A stretch of 64,000 bases of DNA from a bacterium (lineage in GTDB: Bacteria; Pseudomonadota; Gammaproteobacteria; Pseudomonadales; Moraxellaceae), in the NCBI GenBank assembly GCA_029945725.1, contig JAQSDB010000001.1:62001-126000 (forward strand). Direction: 5' to 3'. Positions 40,488-50,638 of the stretch are shown in pieces. A program made the position numbers and the translations under genes. The notes below the pieces were generated by a model that was not told the origin of the DNA, made no database searches, and was given only the letters and a program-made list of their open reading frames with translations. The number at the start of each line of letters is the position of its first letter. Positions within the stretch are counted from its first letter, which is position 1.

Positions 40488-41894
40488 ATGCGGAAAATAC
40501 GGGCAGCATTTCTATTTGTCGTGGCGCTGTTGCCGGGGATTCCGGCGCAGGCGTCAGACAGGATCCAGCCATGGATGATGGCGGACTGGAACAGTCCTGC
40601 CCCGCATCTGGCCGATCTGGATATGGCGCCGCGCGAGCTGGCGGCTGCCATCGGCAAGCGTCTTGTGCTGTTTTCCCATCCGGCCCGTGACATCTCCATC
40701 CCGTCCGCCAGCGGACCACGCCGCTTTTCCGGCGCACGTTTTGTGACAGCCGTTGCCCGTGTTGATCTGCCCGCACAGACCATGCGCCGTCGCCTGCAGG
40801 ATTTTTCCGGCTACAAGCACCTGTTTCCCATGCTGACGGCATCGGATGTGCTGACGCTGGACGGTAAAAACGTGGTGGCGCGCTATCGTGTGGAAATTCC
40901 CCTGCCGGCACTGGCGACGTTCAGCATCGGCTTTCGCATCAAGCATGCGCTGGAAACCGATGGCAGCATTTCCTCTCTGCTGATTGATGGCAAGGCGGAA
41001 TCCCTGATTGCCATGGTGGGCGGGATTTCGGATGAGCTGGCAGACCAGCCGGTATTGTCGCGCTGGGAGTTTGTGCCACTGAATCAAAAGCAAAGCCTGC
41101 TGGTTTTTACCTACTGGGACCGGGTGGAACTGAAAAGTTATTTCGCGCGCAAATTCATGGAGGCGTATCCCGAGCTCAGGGTAGTCGGCCCTTATATGGT
41201 GGCCGCCGGCGCCGCTGAATCGATTCATCGCAATTTCGTTCTGGCCGTACCCGTCAATGAAGAAGTGGCGCCGCTGGGACTTGAGCCACTGGGAAAAATG
41301 CAGGCCCTGATGGAACGCCTCAGTGCCTATGGTCATGTGGTGGTGATGGAGCCGGAGCAGGCGGTCGCACCCGGCTTGAAAGTGGCGCCGTTGCGTTATG
41401 TGTCGATGGCGACGCGGCTGCAGGCACCCGTGGCAGAAAGCCGCCGCCTTGCCACGAGCTATGAGCGCTTGCCGGAGGTGCTGAAGGAGCTCAGCCGCAT
41501 CAGCGCCAATGACCGCGGGCGTCAGGTGGATCTGGATCTTACGGCCAGGTTCGCGTTCATGGTGATCCGTTTTACCCTGGATCTGGATGTGCTCAATACC
41601 TGGGTCACGCCGGATCGGCTGGAGTTCCGGCGCACCGCCGGTGACCTTGCGCAACTGCGTGGTGCCAGTGAGTGGCATGCGGTGGCGGGCAGCAGGGATG
41701 CCCTGATGCTGATTTCAGTCGCCCACGAAGTGGGTGAAGAAGCACCGTTTATTGTGCGCATGGCGCACAAGATTGCCGACCGCATTCCCTTTATTGATCC
41801 GCTCACCAGCATGGCCGTGCAAATGGTGGTCATGGAGCGCATGAAGCCCTGGATAGAAAAAAATGCCGTGGCGGAAAAACCGCTGCACCCCTGA
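40488..41894 (+). CDS. Exported protein with SRPBCC/START-like domains, unknown function
   Basis: The 468-residue product has a signal peptide (about 1-24, ending in AQA) and then a region with PAQTMRRRLQDFSGYKHLFPMLTASDVL, the typical start of polyketide-cyclase/START-like folds. LSRWEFVPLNQKQSLLVFTYWDRV follows, and a related second half appears to occur after residue 230, so it may be a tandem domain. It is probably periplasmic and may bind a hydrophobic ligand. The ATG at 40488 opens the signal peptide, though its ribosome site is weak; a longer frame reaches back to 40338 and overlaps the previous gene. Function is not known. Confidence 0.65.
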   Translation: MRKIRAAFLFVVALLPGIPAQASDRIQPWMMADWNSPAPHLADLDMAPRELAAAIGKRLVLFSHPARDISIPSASGPRRFSGARFVTAVARVDLPAQTMRRRLQDFSGYKHLFPMLTASDVLTLDGKNVVARYRVEIPLPALATFSIGFRIKHALETDGSISSLLIDGKAESLIAMVGGISDELADQPVLSRWEFVPLNQKQSLLVFTYWDRVELKSYFARKFMEAYPELRVVGPYMVAAGAAESIHRNFVLAVPVNEEVAPLGLEPLGKMQALMERLSAYGHVVVMEPEQAVAPGLKVAPLRYVSMATRLQAPVAESRRLATSYERLPEVLKELSRISANDRGRQVDLDLTARFAFMVIRFTLDLDVLNTWVTPDRLEFRRTAGDLAQLRGASEWHAVAGSRDALMLISVAHEVGEEAPFIVRMAHKIADRIPFIDPLTSMAVQMVVMERMKPWIEKNAVAEKPLHP

Positions 41895-41985
41895 GCTTGT
41901 GACGGGGCAATAAGGCCTTTTGTCCAGTTGCCGGCACCGGGTTCCGCCGGGAGCATCGCGGCATCTGTCATCGCTGGCGACTGCC

Positions 41986-42189
41986 ATGTCTTCCGAAGCC
42001 TTCAATCTCTCTCCCTGCATCGGACGGTGCCGCCTTGATGCGGACGATATCTGCCACGGCTGCTACCGCCATGTCAGCGAGATTCGCTATTGGGGCTTGC
42101 TAGCGCCGGAGGAGCAACGGAAAATCCTGACTCGCGTGGCGGAGCGCCGCCACCTCATTTCCCCTGATCCGGATATTTCCCATGACTGA
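41986..42189 (+). CDS. Small DUF1289 protein
   Basis: The 67-residue protein carries the complete DUF1289 pattern, [28 protein letters not shown], with four Cys that may bind a metal. Its end overlaps the purT start by 8 bp, so translation is likely coupled to purT. A longer relative sits at 31258-31746. Function is unknown. Confidence 0.88.
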   Translation: MSSEAFNLSPCIGRCRLDADDICHGCYRHVSEIRYWGLLAPEEQRKILTRVAERRHLISPDPDISHD

Positions 42190-43366
42190 TGTGCTGGGCA
42201 CCCCTTTTTCTGCGACGGCCACCCGTGTGCTGTTTTGTGGCGCTGGCGAGCTGGGGCGTGAAGTGGTGATCGAGCTCAAGCGTTTCGGTTGCGAGGTGAT
42301 CGCTGTTGATCGCTATGCCCATGCCCCCGCCATGCAGCTGGCTGATCGTTGCCATGTCATCGACATGCTTGATGCGGTCGAGTTACGCCGTGTTATCGAG
42401 CTGGAAAAGCCGCATTTCATCGTGCCGGAAATCGAGGCGATTGCCACCGATGCGCTCGTCAGGCTCGAAAGCGAAGGTTTTCATGTGGTGCCGACAGCGC
42501 GTGCCGCCCAGCTGACCATGCATCGCGAAGGTATTCGTCGGCTCGCGGCCGAAGAGCTGGGACTTGCCACTTCACCCTATTTTTTTGCCGATGATTATGC
42601 GGCGTTTGCCGCATCGGTTGAAAAGCTGGGTTTTCCCTGCGTGGTAAAGCCGGTGATGTCCTCCTCCGGCAAAGGCCAGAGTGTGCTGAAAAGCGCGGCT
42701 GACCTGCAGAAAGCCTGGGATTATGCGCAGGCCGGCGGACGTGCCGGTGCCGGACGAGTCATCGTCGAGGGCTTTATTGATTTCGATTATGAAATAACCC
42801 TGCTTACCGTGCGCCATGCCGGCGGCACCAGCTTCTGCGCGCCGATTGGTCATTTGCAGGTTGACGGTGATTATCGCGAGTCCTGGCAGCCCCAGCCCAT
42901 GTCGGCTACCGCATTGGCGGAGTCACGGCATATTGCCGAAAAAGTGACGGCAGCGCTGGGCGGGTGGGGAATCTTTGGTGTCGAACTGTTTGTGAAAGGC
43001 GATCAGGTCTGGTTCAGCGAGGTATCGCCACGGCCGCATGACACCGGTCTCGTTACGCTGATTTCACAAAACCTTTCCGAGTTTGCCCTGCATGCCCGAG
43101 CCATTCTGGGTTTGCCCGTTCCCGTCATTCGCCAGCACGGCGCTGCGGCTTCCTGCGCCTTGCTGGTCACGGGCGATTCGGGCGCCATGACGTTTGGCAA
43201 TCTGGCCGCTGCCCTGGCGGAGCCGGATACCGGTCTCACGCTGTTTGGCAAACCGGAAGTGCGTGGTTCACGTCGCCTGGGGGTGGGGCTGGCGCTGGCA
43301 GAGAGCCTTGATGCGGCACGTGCCCGCGCGCGTGCCGTGGTGGCGGCAATTAAAGTGGGTCTGTAA
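42182..43366 (+). CDS. purT: Formate-dependent phosphoribosylglycinamide formyltransferase 2
   Basis: The 394-residue ATP-grasp enzyme begins with the nucleotide-binding [19 protein letters not shown]. It contains [16 protein letters not shown], the ATP-binding loop, and VSPRPHDTG near residue 285, the metal-binding segment, and it ends with a C-terminal domain including [14 protein letters not shown]. It makes formyl-GAR from GAR, formate and ATP in purine synthesis. Length matches E. coli PurT (392). The start overlaps the small DUF1289 gene. Confidence 0.95.
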   Translation: MTDVLGTPFSATATRVLFCGAGELGREVVIELKRFGCEVIAVDRYAHAPAMQLADRCHVIDMLDAVELRRVIELEKPHFIVPEIEAIATDALVRLESEGFHVVPTARAAQLTMHREGIRRLAAEELGLATSPYFFADDYAAFAASVEKLGFPCVVKPVMSSSGKGQSVLKSAADLQKAWDYAQAGGRAGAGRVIVEGFIDFDYEITLLTVRHAGGTSFCAPIGHLQVDGDYRESWQPQPMSATALAESRHIAEKVTAALGGWGIFGVELFVKGDQVWFSEVSPRPHDTGLVTLISQNLSEFALHARAILGLPVPVIRQHGAAASCALLVTGDSGAMTFGNLAAALAEPDTGLTLFGKPEVRGSRRLGVGLALAESLDAARARARAVVAAIKVGL

Positions 43367-43377
43367 GCGCAGGTCTG

Positions 43378-43413
43378 CATGAAAAAACGCCGGCATACCG
43401 GCGTTTTTTCATG
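43378..43413. terminator. Bidirectional terminator between purT and the CorC/HlyC gene
   Basis: A perfect 16-bp stem has core ACGCCGG/CCGGCGT, a CATA loop and A6/T6 flanks. Confidence 0.93.
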
Positions 43414-43424
43414 CTCCGGAAAAG

Positions 43425-44675
43425 CTAGACGGGTTTTAGCGGTGGCAAAACCCGTGCGGATTTCACCGTATTGTCCCTGATCTGCAGGACCTCGATTTGA
43501 TAGTCGCCGATGCGCAGTGACAGTACAGATTCCGGAATGGTTTCCAGAGCCTCGATGATGAGGCCGTTAAGGGTTTTCGGGCCGTTGACCGGCAATTGCC
43601 ATTGCAGCAGGCGATTGATGTCGCGCAGGCTTGCACTGCCTTCAATCAGCCAGGAACCGTCAGCCTGGCGCAGCATGTCTTTATGGTTGTCGCTGATGCT
43701 GGTGGTGAACTCTCCGACAATCTCTTCCAGTATTGCTTCCAGTGTGACAATGCCCTGCACGTCACCGTACTCATCCACGACCAGACCAAAGCGCCGTTTC
43801 AGTTTCTGGAAATTCACCAGTTGTGTCGGCAGCGGTGTGCCTTCGGGAACGTAGTAGGGCTCGCGCACATATTGCAGGATTTCTGCCTTGGTGAGGTCGG
43901 GTTTGCCGAGGAAGCGTGTGCTGTTGCGGATATGCAGGATGCCGACGCAATCATTGAGTTCGCCACGAAATACCGGCAGGCGGGTGTGCTGGGTGCGGCG
44001 CAGCTGTTTTTGGATGGTATCGAGATCGTCTTCAATGTCGATGCCCTGGACTTCACCGCGCGGCACCATGATGTCGTCCACGGTGATGCTGTCGAGCTCA
44101 AGCACGCCCAGCAGCATGCTGCGATGCTGTTTCGGCAGGAACACGTCCTGCACCAGCGTCCGCAGCTCCTCCGTGTTCAGTTTGTGTTCGCCGTGGGCCA
44201 GTACCTTGAAGCGGAAAAAAATATTGGTGGTGACATTGACCAGCCAGACCAGGGGATAAAAAACCTTCAGCAGGCCCACAAGAATGAAGGCAGCAAAATT
44301 GGCCACGCGCTCCGGATGACTGGCCGCAAAGGTTTTCGGGCCGACCTCGCCAAAAATAAGCAGGATGAAGGTGAGCATGCCGGCTGCAATGGCAATGCCG
44401 GAATCGCCCCCGAGGCGCAGGCCGAGAAGCGTGGCAACCGAGGAGGCCAGAATGTTGACGGTGGTGTTGCCGATGAGGATGACGCCGATCAGGCGATCCG
44501 GTTGTGCCAGCAGGGCGAGAATGCGTTGCGCACTTTTGCTGCCGGTCTTGGCCCGGTGCCGCAGCTTGTAGCGGTTGGCTGTCATGATGCCGGTTTCGGC
44601 GCTGGAGAAAAACGCCGAGAGCACGATGAAAAGCACCAGCAGTCCGAACAGGAATCCTTGAGACGCGTCGTCCAC
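43425..44675 (-). CDS. CNNM/HlyC-CorC-family transporter (DUF21-CBS-CorC)
   Basis: The 416-residue protein has a DUF21 membrane domain of four helices (about 1-180), two CBS domains (DIMVPRGEVQGIDIEDD, then YYVPEGTPLPTQLVNFQ), and a C-terminal CorC/HlyC domain with GLVVDEYGDVQGIVTLEAILEEIVGE. Such proteins are linked to Mg2+ export in the CNNM/CorC family. The start is a GTG at 44675 with GGAAA upstream; no in-frame ATG precedes the first helix. It lies 81 bp downstream of ypjD on the same strand and is probably co-transcribed. Confidence 0.9.
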   Translation of the reverse strand: MDDASQGFLFGLLVLFIVLSAFFSSAETGIMTANRYKLRHRAKTGSKSAQRILALLAQPDRLIGVILIGNTTVNILASSVATLLGLRLGGDSGIAIAAGMLTFILLIFGEVGPKTFAASHPERVANFAAFILVGLLKVFYPLVWLVNVTTNIFFRFKVLAHGEHKLNTEELRTLVQDVFLPKQHRSMLLGVLELDSITVDDIMVPRGEVQGIDIEDDLDTIQKQLRRTQHTRLPVFRGELNDCVGILHIRNSTRFLGKPDLTKAEILQYVREPYYVPEGTPLPTQLVNFQKLKRRFGLVVDEYGDVQGIVTLEAILEEIVGEFTTSISDNHKDMLRQADGSWLIEGSASLRDINRLLQWQLPVNGPKTLNGLIIEALETIPESVLSLRIGDYQIEVLQIRDNTVKSARVLPPLKPV

Positions 44676-44756
44676 GATATTTCCGGGTAGTGGATGATGT
44701 TTTCTGGCTGGCGGTGGACTGGCGCCTGGATATCCGGCGACCTGATCCGTATGCCG

Positions 44757-45551
44757 TTACCGGTTCAGTATCAGCTCCAGCACCACTTTGCTGCCATAAA
44801 AACCCAGCAGCAACAGACCGAAGCCCCACAGAGTGAAACGTATGGCGGTTGTGCCGCGCCAGCCCCGCCAGTGCCGCCCTCCCAGCAAGACCGCAAACAC
44901 CAGCCAGGCAGCCAGGGTCAGCACGGTGATGTGTACCAGATGCTGGGCAAAAAAATCATTCACGGTCAGGAGGCCGGTGATGATGGCGAGCGAGAGCAGT
45001 ACAAAACCCACCGCAATCAGGTCAAACAGCATGTGCTCCATGGTTTGCAGCGGGGGCAGGATATTCAGCAGGCCGCGTTTGTGCTGACGCAGTTGCCGGT
45101 CCTGTATGGCGAGCAGGATGGCTTGTGCGGCGGCAATCATGAGTACGCTGTAGGCCAGAATCGACAGCAGGATGTGTGATTCCGCCCCCCGGCTCAGTGT
45201 TGTCAGTGGCGCATAGGGCGCCGGCACAAACAAGGACAGTAATATGCCCAGCGCCGCGAGCGGGAAAGCGCCCAGGGTAATGCTGACCACGGGCTGGTAC
45301 AGGCTCATGCCGATGGCCAGTGTGCCGAGCAGCCAGCCCACCAGAGAAATCACGTTAAAAATGCCGAGGTTCAAGCCGTCCGGCTGGTAGATGGCGGCGT
45401 GTACGCAGAACAGGTGCAGGGGCAGGGCAAGGGCGCCCAGGCCCAGGACAAGGGCCGTGCGGGGTGGTTCGCGACGGGCAAGCTGACGTGCCAGCAGCAG
45501 GCTGGCAAGGCTGTACAACAGGGCGGCGGCAAGGCCGGCCAGCGTATTCAT
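44757..45551 (-). CDS. ypjD: Cytochrome c assembly-like membrane protein YpjD
   Basis: The 264-residue protein has about eight membrane helices and a partial CcsA/ResC-like core, with HILLSILAYSVLMIAAAQA and GFVLLSLAIITGL. The conserved Trp-rich haem-handling WWD motif of true CcmC/CcsA is lacking, which is typical of YpjD. It is divergent from ffh, the usual genomic place of ypjD in gammaproteobacteria. Its exact role is unsettled. Confidence 0.87.
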   Translation of the reverse strand: MNTLAGLAAALLYSLASLLLARQLARREPPRTALVLGLGALALPLHLFCVHAAIYQPDGLNLGIFNVISLVGWLLGTLAIGMSLYQPVVSITLGAFPLAALGILLSLFVPAPYAPLTTLSRGAESHILLSILAYSVLMIAAAQAILLAIQDRQLRQHKRGLLNILPPLQTMEHMLFDLIAVGFVLLSLAIITGLLTVNDFFAQHLVHITVLTLAAWLVFAVLLGGRHWRGWRGTTAIRFTLWGFGLLLLGFYGSKVVLELILNR

Positions 45552-45718
45552 GGTGCGGGAATTCCTTTTTTCGGTGGCGGATTGCCGGTGGCAGCAGCTT
45601 CCGAAGTGAGGGCGCAGTGTCGCACAAGGATTTTCTCTTTTGAAGGCGACGGCACGGCACGGCGCCCCTGTAGCCGCCGTTCGCGCGCCGTGCCCATGGA
45701 CAGGGGGGCTCAGCCTCC

Positions 45719-45724
45719 TATAAT
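45719..45724 (+). promoter_or_regulatory. Probable -10 element of ffh
   Basis: TATAAT lies 38 bp before the ffh start. No good -35 is seen at 16-18 bp upstream, so this is a partial call. Confidence 0.45.
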
Positions 45725-45761
45725 CGCCGGCCTGTTCCCTCTCGTTTCTGTCGGTGTCTTC

Positions 45762-47198
45762 ATGTTCGATAACCTTAGCGATCGCCTTGGCCACAGCCTG
45801 CGCAACATCACGGGCTCAGGCCGCCTCACCGAGGACAATATCAAGGACACCCTGCGCGAAGTGCGCATGGCCTTGCTGGAAGCCGATGTGGCGCTGCCGG
45901 TGGTAAAGGACTTTATCGAGCGCATCCGCGAGCAGGCGCTGGGTCAGGAAGTGATGAAGGCGCTGGCGCCGGGTCAGGCTTTTGTGAAGATCGTGCACGA
46001 TGAACTCGTGCGCACCATGGGCGATGCCAATGAGTCCCTCAACCTGGCGGCGCTGCCACCCGCCGTTATCCTCATGGCGGGCCTGCAGGGCGCCGGCAAG
46101 ACCACGACGGTGGCCAAGCTGGCGCGCTTTCTGAAAGAGCGCGAAAAGAAAAAGGTGCTGGTAGTCTCCGTCGACGTCTATCGTCCGGCCGCCATCAAGC
46201 AGCTGGAAACCGTGGCGGCCGAAGTCGGTGCCATTTTCTTTCCCTCCTCGATTGATCAAAAGCCCATCGACATTGCCCGGGCCGCCATCGCCGAAGGCAA
46301 GCTGAAATTTGTCGATGTGGTGATTATTGATACCGCCGGCCGTCTCCATGTTGATGACGAGATGATGGGCGAAATCAAGCAGCTGCATGCGGCCATCAAT
46401 CCGGTGGAAACCCTGTTTGTGGTTGATGCCATGACCGGTCAGGATGCGGCCAATACCGCTAAGGCCTTTAACGAAGCCCTGCCGCTGACCGGCGTGATTC
46501 TCACCAAGACCGACGGTGATGCGCGTGGTGGTGCGGCGCTCTCGGTACGCATGATTACCGGCAAGCCGGTGAAGTTTCTCGGCATCGGTGAAAAGACCGA
46601 TGCACTGGAGCCGTTTTATCCGGAGCGCGTGGCTTCCCGCATTCTCGGCATGGGCGATGTGCTCTCGCTGGTGGAAGAAGTCGAGCGCAAGATCGACAAG
46701 GAAAAAGCGGAAAAACTCGCCAGCAAGCTCAAGAAAGGCAAGGGTTTTGATTTGCAGGACATGCTCGACCAGTTCCAGCAAATGCGTAATCTTGGCGGTA
46801 TGGGCAGTCTGCTCGACAAGCTTCCCGGCGTGAATACGGCGCAGTTGCAGCAGGCGATGGCCGGTGGTGCGCCGGAAAAGGAAATGAAAAAAACCGAGGC
46901 CATTATTCTGTCGATGACCATGAAAGAACGGCGTAAACCGGATCTTATCAATGGCTCGCGCAAGCGTCGTATTGCGGCCGGTTCCGGTACCCAGATCCAG
47001 GATGTGAATCGCGTGCTCAAGCAGCACCTGCAGATGGAAAAAATGATGAAAAAAATGTCGTCTCCGGGCGGCATGATGAAAATGATGCGCGGCATGCAGG
47101 GCATGATGGGGGGCGGTGGTGGCATGCCTCCCGGCATGGGCGGCGGTATGCCGGGTGCCGGTGGCATGAGCTTGCCGCCAGGCTTTAAAAAGAAATAA
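45762..47198 (+). CDS. ffh: Signal recognition particle GTPase Ffh
   Basis: The 478-residue protein has the N domain, the G domain with GLQGAGKTTT (G1 at about 107-116), DTAGR and TKTDGDARGG, and the M domain rich in Met with the SRP-RNA-binding SGSRKRR-like segment. The tail is unusually Met/Gly-rich, ending in GMGGGMPGAGGMSLPPGFKKK. It binds 4.5S RNA and targets nascent membrane proteins to FtsY. A longer reading frame begins at 45399 but crosses ypjD on the other strand; the ATG at 45762 is the family start. A terminator follows, so rpsP has its own promoter. Confidence 0.97.
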   Translation: MFDNLSDRLGHSLRNITGSGRLTEDNIKDTLREVRMALLEADVALPVVKDFIERIREQALGQEVMKALAPGQAFVKIVHDELVRTMGDANESLNLAALPPAVILMAGLQGAGKTTTVAKLARFLKEREKKKVLVVSVDVYRPAAIKQLETVAAEVGAIFFPSSIDQKPIDIARAAIAEGKLKFVDVVIIDTAGRLHVDDEMMGEIKQLHAAINPVETLFVVDAMTGQDAANTAKAFNEALPLTGVILTKTDGDARGGAALSVRMITGKPVKFLGIGEKTDALEPFYPERVASRILGMGDVLSLVEEVERKIDKEKAEKLASKLKKGKGFDLQDMLDQFQQMRNLGGMGSLLDKLPGVNTAQLQQAMAGGAPEKEMKKTEAIILSMTMKERRKPDLINGSRKRRIAAGSGTQIQDVNRVLKQHLQMEKMMKKMSSPGGMMKMMRGMQGMMGGGGGMPPGMGGGMPGAGGMSLPPGFKKK

Positions 47199-47201
47199 GC
47201 T

Positions 47202-47239
47202 GCAAAAAAAGCCCGCCATGTTTGCGGGCTTTTTTTTGC
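47202..47239. terminator. Bidirectional terminator after ffh
   Basis: GCCCGC/GCGGGC with a CATGTTT loop is flanked by seven A and eight T. Confidence 0.93.
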
Positions 47240-47277
47240 GCGCCGTGTTTGTGGAAGACTTGCGGCGGCATCTGCCT

Positions 47278-48123
47278 CTAGCTTTTCCTCAGGTTCATCA
47301 GTGATGCCATGAGAATCAGCCCGGCTCCGGCCAGGGCATAGCCGTCCGGCGTCTCGCCCCAGAGCCACCAGGCGTAAATTCCGGCAATGACAATCGCCAG
47401 GTAAGTCACCGGCCCTATACGGTTGGCGGGTGCCAGCGCATAGGCGCGGGTCAGGCAGAGCTGGCTCAGGGTGGCGCAGAGGCCGACAGCGGCCAGCAAG
47501 CCCAGTTCGTGTGTCGTGATGGTCCGGCCGGCCCAGAGCAGCGGCACTGCCGAGACCAGGGTGGAAATGAGGGCGAAGTAAAACACGACGCGTGTGGCCG
47601 GTTCGGTCGCCCCCAGTGCGCGCACCGTGACAAAGGCAGTGGCGGCCAGAATGCTGGAACCGAGGCCGATCAGGGCAAAGTGGTTGAGCACGCCAGTGCC
47701 GGGCTTGCAGACCAGCAATACGCCGACAAAGCCCACCAGGGCGGCCACCATGGCGCGAGGCGTCAGCGGTTCCTTGAGAAACCCCCAGGCGACCAGCGGG
47801 ATAAAAACCGGGGAGGAATAGGTAAACACCATGGCACTGGAGAGCGGTAAATGGGCGATGGCGTAGAAAAATCCGTACATGGCGGTGAGGCCGGTGAGGG
47901 CGCGCCAGAGGTGGCGGGGGAATACCGTGGTGCGAAAACGGCTGTCGCGGTGCAGCAGCATGAAGGGCAGGAGCAGGGTCAGTCCGCCCAGATTACGGGC
48001 GAAGACCAGGATTTCATTGCCCACCGTGTGGGAGGCCAGGCGGATGAAGACTCCCATGGTGGCAAACAACAGTGCCGATAATGCCAGCAGTCCGGCGCCT
48101 TGCAGGGTAGTATGGCGGGCCAT
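47278..48123 (-). CDS. EamA/DMT-family permease
   Basis: The roughly 281-residue protein has ten membrane helices in two repeated EamA halves; the first starts [20 protein letters not shown] and the second [23 protein letters not shown]. It is a drug/metabolite transporter of unknown substrate. I chose the ATG at 48123, which has AAGGA upstream; the ATG at 48168 would add a 15-residue tail. It is convergent with ffh and divergent from rpsP. Confidence 0.88.
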   Translation of the reverse strand: MARHTTLQGAGLLALSALLFATMGVFIRLASHTVGNEILVFARNLGGLTLLLPFMLLHRDSRFRTTVFPRHLWRALTGLTAMYGFFYAIAHLPLSSAMVFTYSSPVFIPLVAWGFLKEPLTPRAMVAALVGFVGVLLVCKPGTGVLNHFALIGLGSSILAATAFVTVRALGATEPATRVVFYFALISTLVSAVPLLWAGRTITTHELGLLAAVGLCATLSQLCLTRAYALAPANRIGPVTYLAIVIAGIYAWWLWGETPDGYALAGAGLILMASLMNLRKS

Positions 48124-48316
48124 GAAACCGGGGTCCTTGCACTGCGCGGGGAAGAGGCGGCGAAGCATAACGGAATGCCGTTTTGTCTGCCGGAAATCCG
48201 GCTTTCATCACCCGCTTAATTCGCGTAGACTACGCGCCCTTTACGGGGTGGCTCGGGTTTCGGGCTGCCTGCAAGGCCAGATTTTTCAGTTTGCTACACA
48301 GTCAAGGTGCAACACT

Positions 48317-48562
48317 ATGGTAACCATTCGTTTAGCTCGTGGCGGTGCCAAAAAGCGCCCCTTCTACCAGTTGGTAGTGACGGACAGCCGCAATGCCCGC
48401 GACGGCCGCTTCATTGAGCGTGTCGGCTTTTTCAACCCGGTGGCAGTGGGCAAGGAAGAGCGTCTGCGCATCAACACCGAACGTTTCCAGCATTGGGTTG
48501 CTCTTGGCGCCCAGCCCTCCGAGCGCGTTGCTGCGCTGGTGAAGGAAGCTGGCAAGGCCTGA
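48317..48562 (+). CDS. rpsP: 30S ribosomal protein S16
   Basis: The 81-residue protein starts [20 protein letters not shown] and has [11 protein letters not shown], the standard S16 signature. It heads the rpsP-rimM-trmD-rplS operon. RimM begins one base after its stop. Confidence 0.97.
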   Translation: MVTIRLARGGAKKRPFYQLVVTDSRNARDGRFIERVGFFNPVAVGKEERLRINTERFQHWVALGAQPSERVAALVKEAGKA

Positions 48563-48563
48563 T

Positions 48564-49181
48564 ATGAGCACCAGGGCGTCGCCGGTCGTGCCGGCCGCCT
48601 CCCCGGTGGGGGGCTCTTCATCCGGAGTTTCCCCGTCAGGTGTTCCCGCGTCCTGTCCTTCCGCCGCGAATCTGATTGCCACAGGCCACGTCAGTACGGC
48701 CTATGGCCTCAAGGGCTGGGTCTGGGTGCATGCGCTTACGGATCCCGTCAGCAATATCTTTGGCTATCAGCCCTGGTACCTGAAAACGCGCGAAGGCTTT
48801 CGCCCGGTCAAGGTGCTGGAGTGGCGTACCCAGGGTAAAGGTGTGGTGGCCAGACTTGATCTCGCTCCCGACCGCACGGCGGCCGAGGCGCTGAAGAATC
48901 TCGAGATATGGGTGCCGAAAGATGCCTTGCCGGAGCTGGAAGAAGGCGATTACTACTGGTCTGACCTTATTGATCTTGAGGTCAGGACAGAGAGTGGCCA
49001 GATACTGGGCGTGGTTGATGGCTTGATGGAGACAGGCTCCAATGATGTCGTGGTGGTGAAAGCCGCCAAGGGCAGCATGGATGACAGGGAACGCGTCATT
49101 CCCTGGTTGCCGGGGTCGGTTGTGAAAAATGTGGATCTGGTTGGCCGTGTCATTACGGTCGACTGGGATCCGGAATTTTGA
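48564..49181 (+). CDS. rimM: Ribosome maturation factor RimM with N-terminal Ser/Pro extension
   Basis: The core starts at about residue 36 with [22 protein letters not shown], the RimM N-domain, and ends in the PRC-barrel domain with [12 protein letters not shown] and [10 protein letters not shown]. It assists 30S maturation and binds S19. The first 35 residues are a low-complexity Ser/Pro/Gly/Val tract not usual in RimM; no better internal start is visible. It overlaps trmD by four bases if TrmD starts at the TTG. Confidence 0.95.
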   Translation: MSTRASPVVPAASPVGGSSSGVSPSGVPASCPSAANLIATGHVSTAYGLKGWVWVHALTDPVSNIFGYQPWYLKTREGFRPVKVLEWRTQGKGVVARLDLAPDRTAAEALKNLEIWVPKDALPELEEGDYYWSDLIDLEVRTESGQILGVVDGLMETGSNDVVVVKAAKGSMDDRERVIPWLPGSVVKNVDLVGRVITVDWDPEF

Positions 49182-49990
49182 GCGCAAAAGCACCGGGCAT
49201 GTGGGTAGGGCTGGTCAGCCTTTTCCCTGACATGTTCAAGGCGGTCAGCGAGAGCGGCATTACCGGTCGTGCCGTGAAAAACGGCTTGCTGGAGCTGGCT
49301 TGCTGGAATCCCCGTGATTTTACCGAGGATGCCTATCACCGTGTTGACGATCGCCCCTATGGTGGCGGCCCTGGCATGGTGATGCTGATAGAGCCCTTGC
49401 GTCGAGCACTGTCGGCGGCGAAAGCTGCGGCGAGTGCCAGGGGCCTTTCACCGCAGGTGATTTATCTCTCGCCGCAAGGCCGGGTCCTGACCCAGGACGG
49501 TGTGCGCGAGCTGGCTGCTTTTGCCGCAGACAAGGCTGGGCCGGTTACAGGGGCTTTTGTTTTTCTCTGTGGCCGCTATGAAGGTATTGATGAGCGTGTG
49601 ATCCAGCGTGAAGTCGATGCCGAGTGGTCGATTGGTGATTATGTGCTGTCGGGTGGTGAACTGCCGGCGATGGTCATGATTGATGCGTTGACGCGCTTGC
49701 TGCCCGGTGCGCTGGGTAGTGAGGCTTCCGCAGAAGAAGATTCTTTTTCGGACGGCCTGCTGGACTGCCCGCATTACACCCGTCCCGAGGTGTATGACGG
49801 TGACGAAGTTCCGCCGGTGTTGCTCTCCGGTGATCATGCGGCCATACGTCGCTGGCGCCGCAAAGAGAGCATGAAACGAACCTTGCAGCGTCGGCCTGAT
49901 TTGTTTCAGAAGGTCACGCTGGACAAGGAGCAGCAAAAGCTGCTCACCGAAATCCGTCGCGAAAGCGGCGAGGGTGAAAAAGGCTGTTGA
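49178..49990 (+). CDS. trmD: tRNA (guanine-37-N1) methyltransferase
   Basis: The 270-residue SPOUT enzyme has [13 protein letters not shown] near its start, the deep trefoil-knot region with [12 protein letters not shown], and [20 protein letters not shown] with [10 protein letters not shown], the standard TrmD signatures. The start is either the TTG at 49178 (TTGA overlap with rimM) or the ATG at 49199; the TTG is favoured by the GGA upstream and the overlap. It makes m1G37, which prevents frameshifting. Confidence 0.95.
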   Translation: MSAKAPGMWVGLVSLFPDMFKAVSESGITGRAVKNGLLELACWNPRDFTEDAYHRVDDRPYGGGPGMVMLIEPLRRALSAAKAAASARGLSPQVIYLSPQGRVLTQDGVRELAAFAADKAGPVTGAFVFLCGRYEGIDERVIQREVDAEWSIGDYVLSGGELPAMVMIDALTRLLPGALGSEASAEEDSFSDGLLDCPHYTRPEVYDGDEVPPVLLSGDHAAIRRWRRKESMKRTLQRRPDLFQKVTLDKEQQKLLTEIRRESGEGEKGC

Positions 49991-50125
49991 GGCTTTTTTT
50001 ATCTCCATGGGTCTGGCGCTTTTTTAAAAGCAATGGGCCCGATGTGTAACGGTCAGAATGCGCCGGCCTGCTTTCACAAAAAAAGCAGGCCACAGCCTCT
50101 GTGACCATTTAATTGAGGAAATGCC

Positions 50126-50494
50126 ATGAGCGGCAAGCACCCCCTGGTTCAAGCAGTTGAACAGTCCCAGTTGAAGCAGAACGTCCCCTCTTTCGCGCCT
50201 GGTGACACTGTCATCGTTCAGGTGAAAGTGAAGGAAGGCGATCGCGAGCGTCTGCAGGCCTATGAAGGCGTCGTTATTGCCATCAAGAACCGTGGCCTTA
50301 ACTCCGCGTTCACTGTGCGCAAGATTTCCAATGGTGTGGGCGTGGAACGTGTGTTCCAGACTCATTCCCCGGTAGTCGCAGGCATTGAAGTGAAGCGTCG
50401 TGGTGACGTGCGTCGTGCCAAGCTGTACTACCTCCGTGATCGTTCGGGCAAGTCCGCACGTATCAGGGAAAAGCTGCCCAACCGCAAGGCTTAA
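50126..50494 (+). CDS. rplS: 50S ribosomal protein L19
   Basis: The 122-residue protein carries [20 protein letters not shown] and [10 protein letters not shown], with the basic end [18 protein letters not shown] that is conserved in L19. GAGGAA precedes the ATG. It ends the ribosomal/tRNA-modification operon with a terminator behind it. Confidence 0.97.
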   Translation: MSGKHPLVQAVEQSQLKQNVPSFAPGDTVIVQVKVKEGDRERLQAYEGVVIAIKNRGLNSAFTVRKISNGVGVERVFQTHSPVVAGIEVKRRGDVRRAKLYYLRDRSGKSARIREKLPNRKA

Positions 50495-50519
50495 GCTGCC
50501 CGGTAGTTGTACAGCACAC

Positions 50520-50548
50520 AAAAAAGCGGCCTTTATGGCCGCTTTTTT
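50520..50548 (+). terminator. Terminator after rplS
   Basis: GCGGCC/GGCCGC with a TTTAT loop is followed by six T and preceded by an A-run. Confidence 0.92.
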
Positions 50549-50638
50549 GTTGCCGGTTTTGGCCTGACGGTGAGCCATTCACTCTGTCCGCCGCCAATGT
50601 CCCTCCTGCAGCGCGTTGCTATTCGGTATGCTCGGCCA

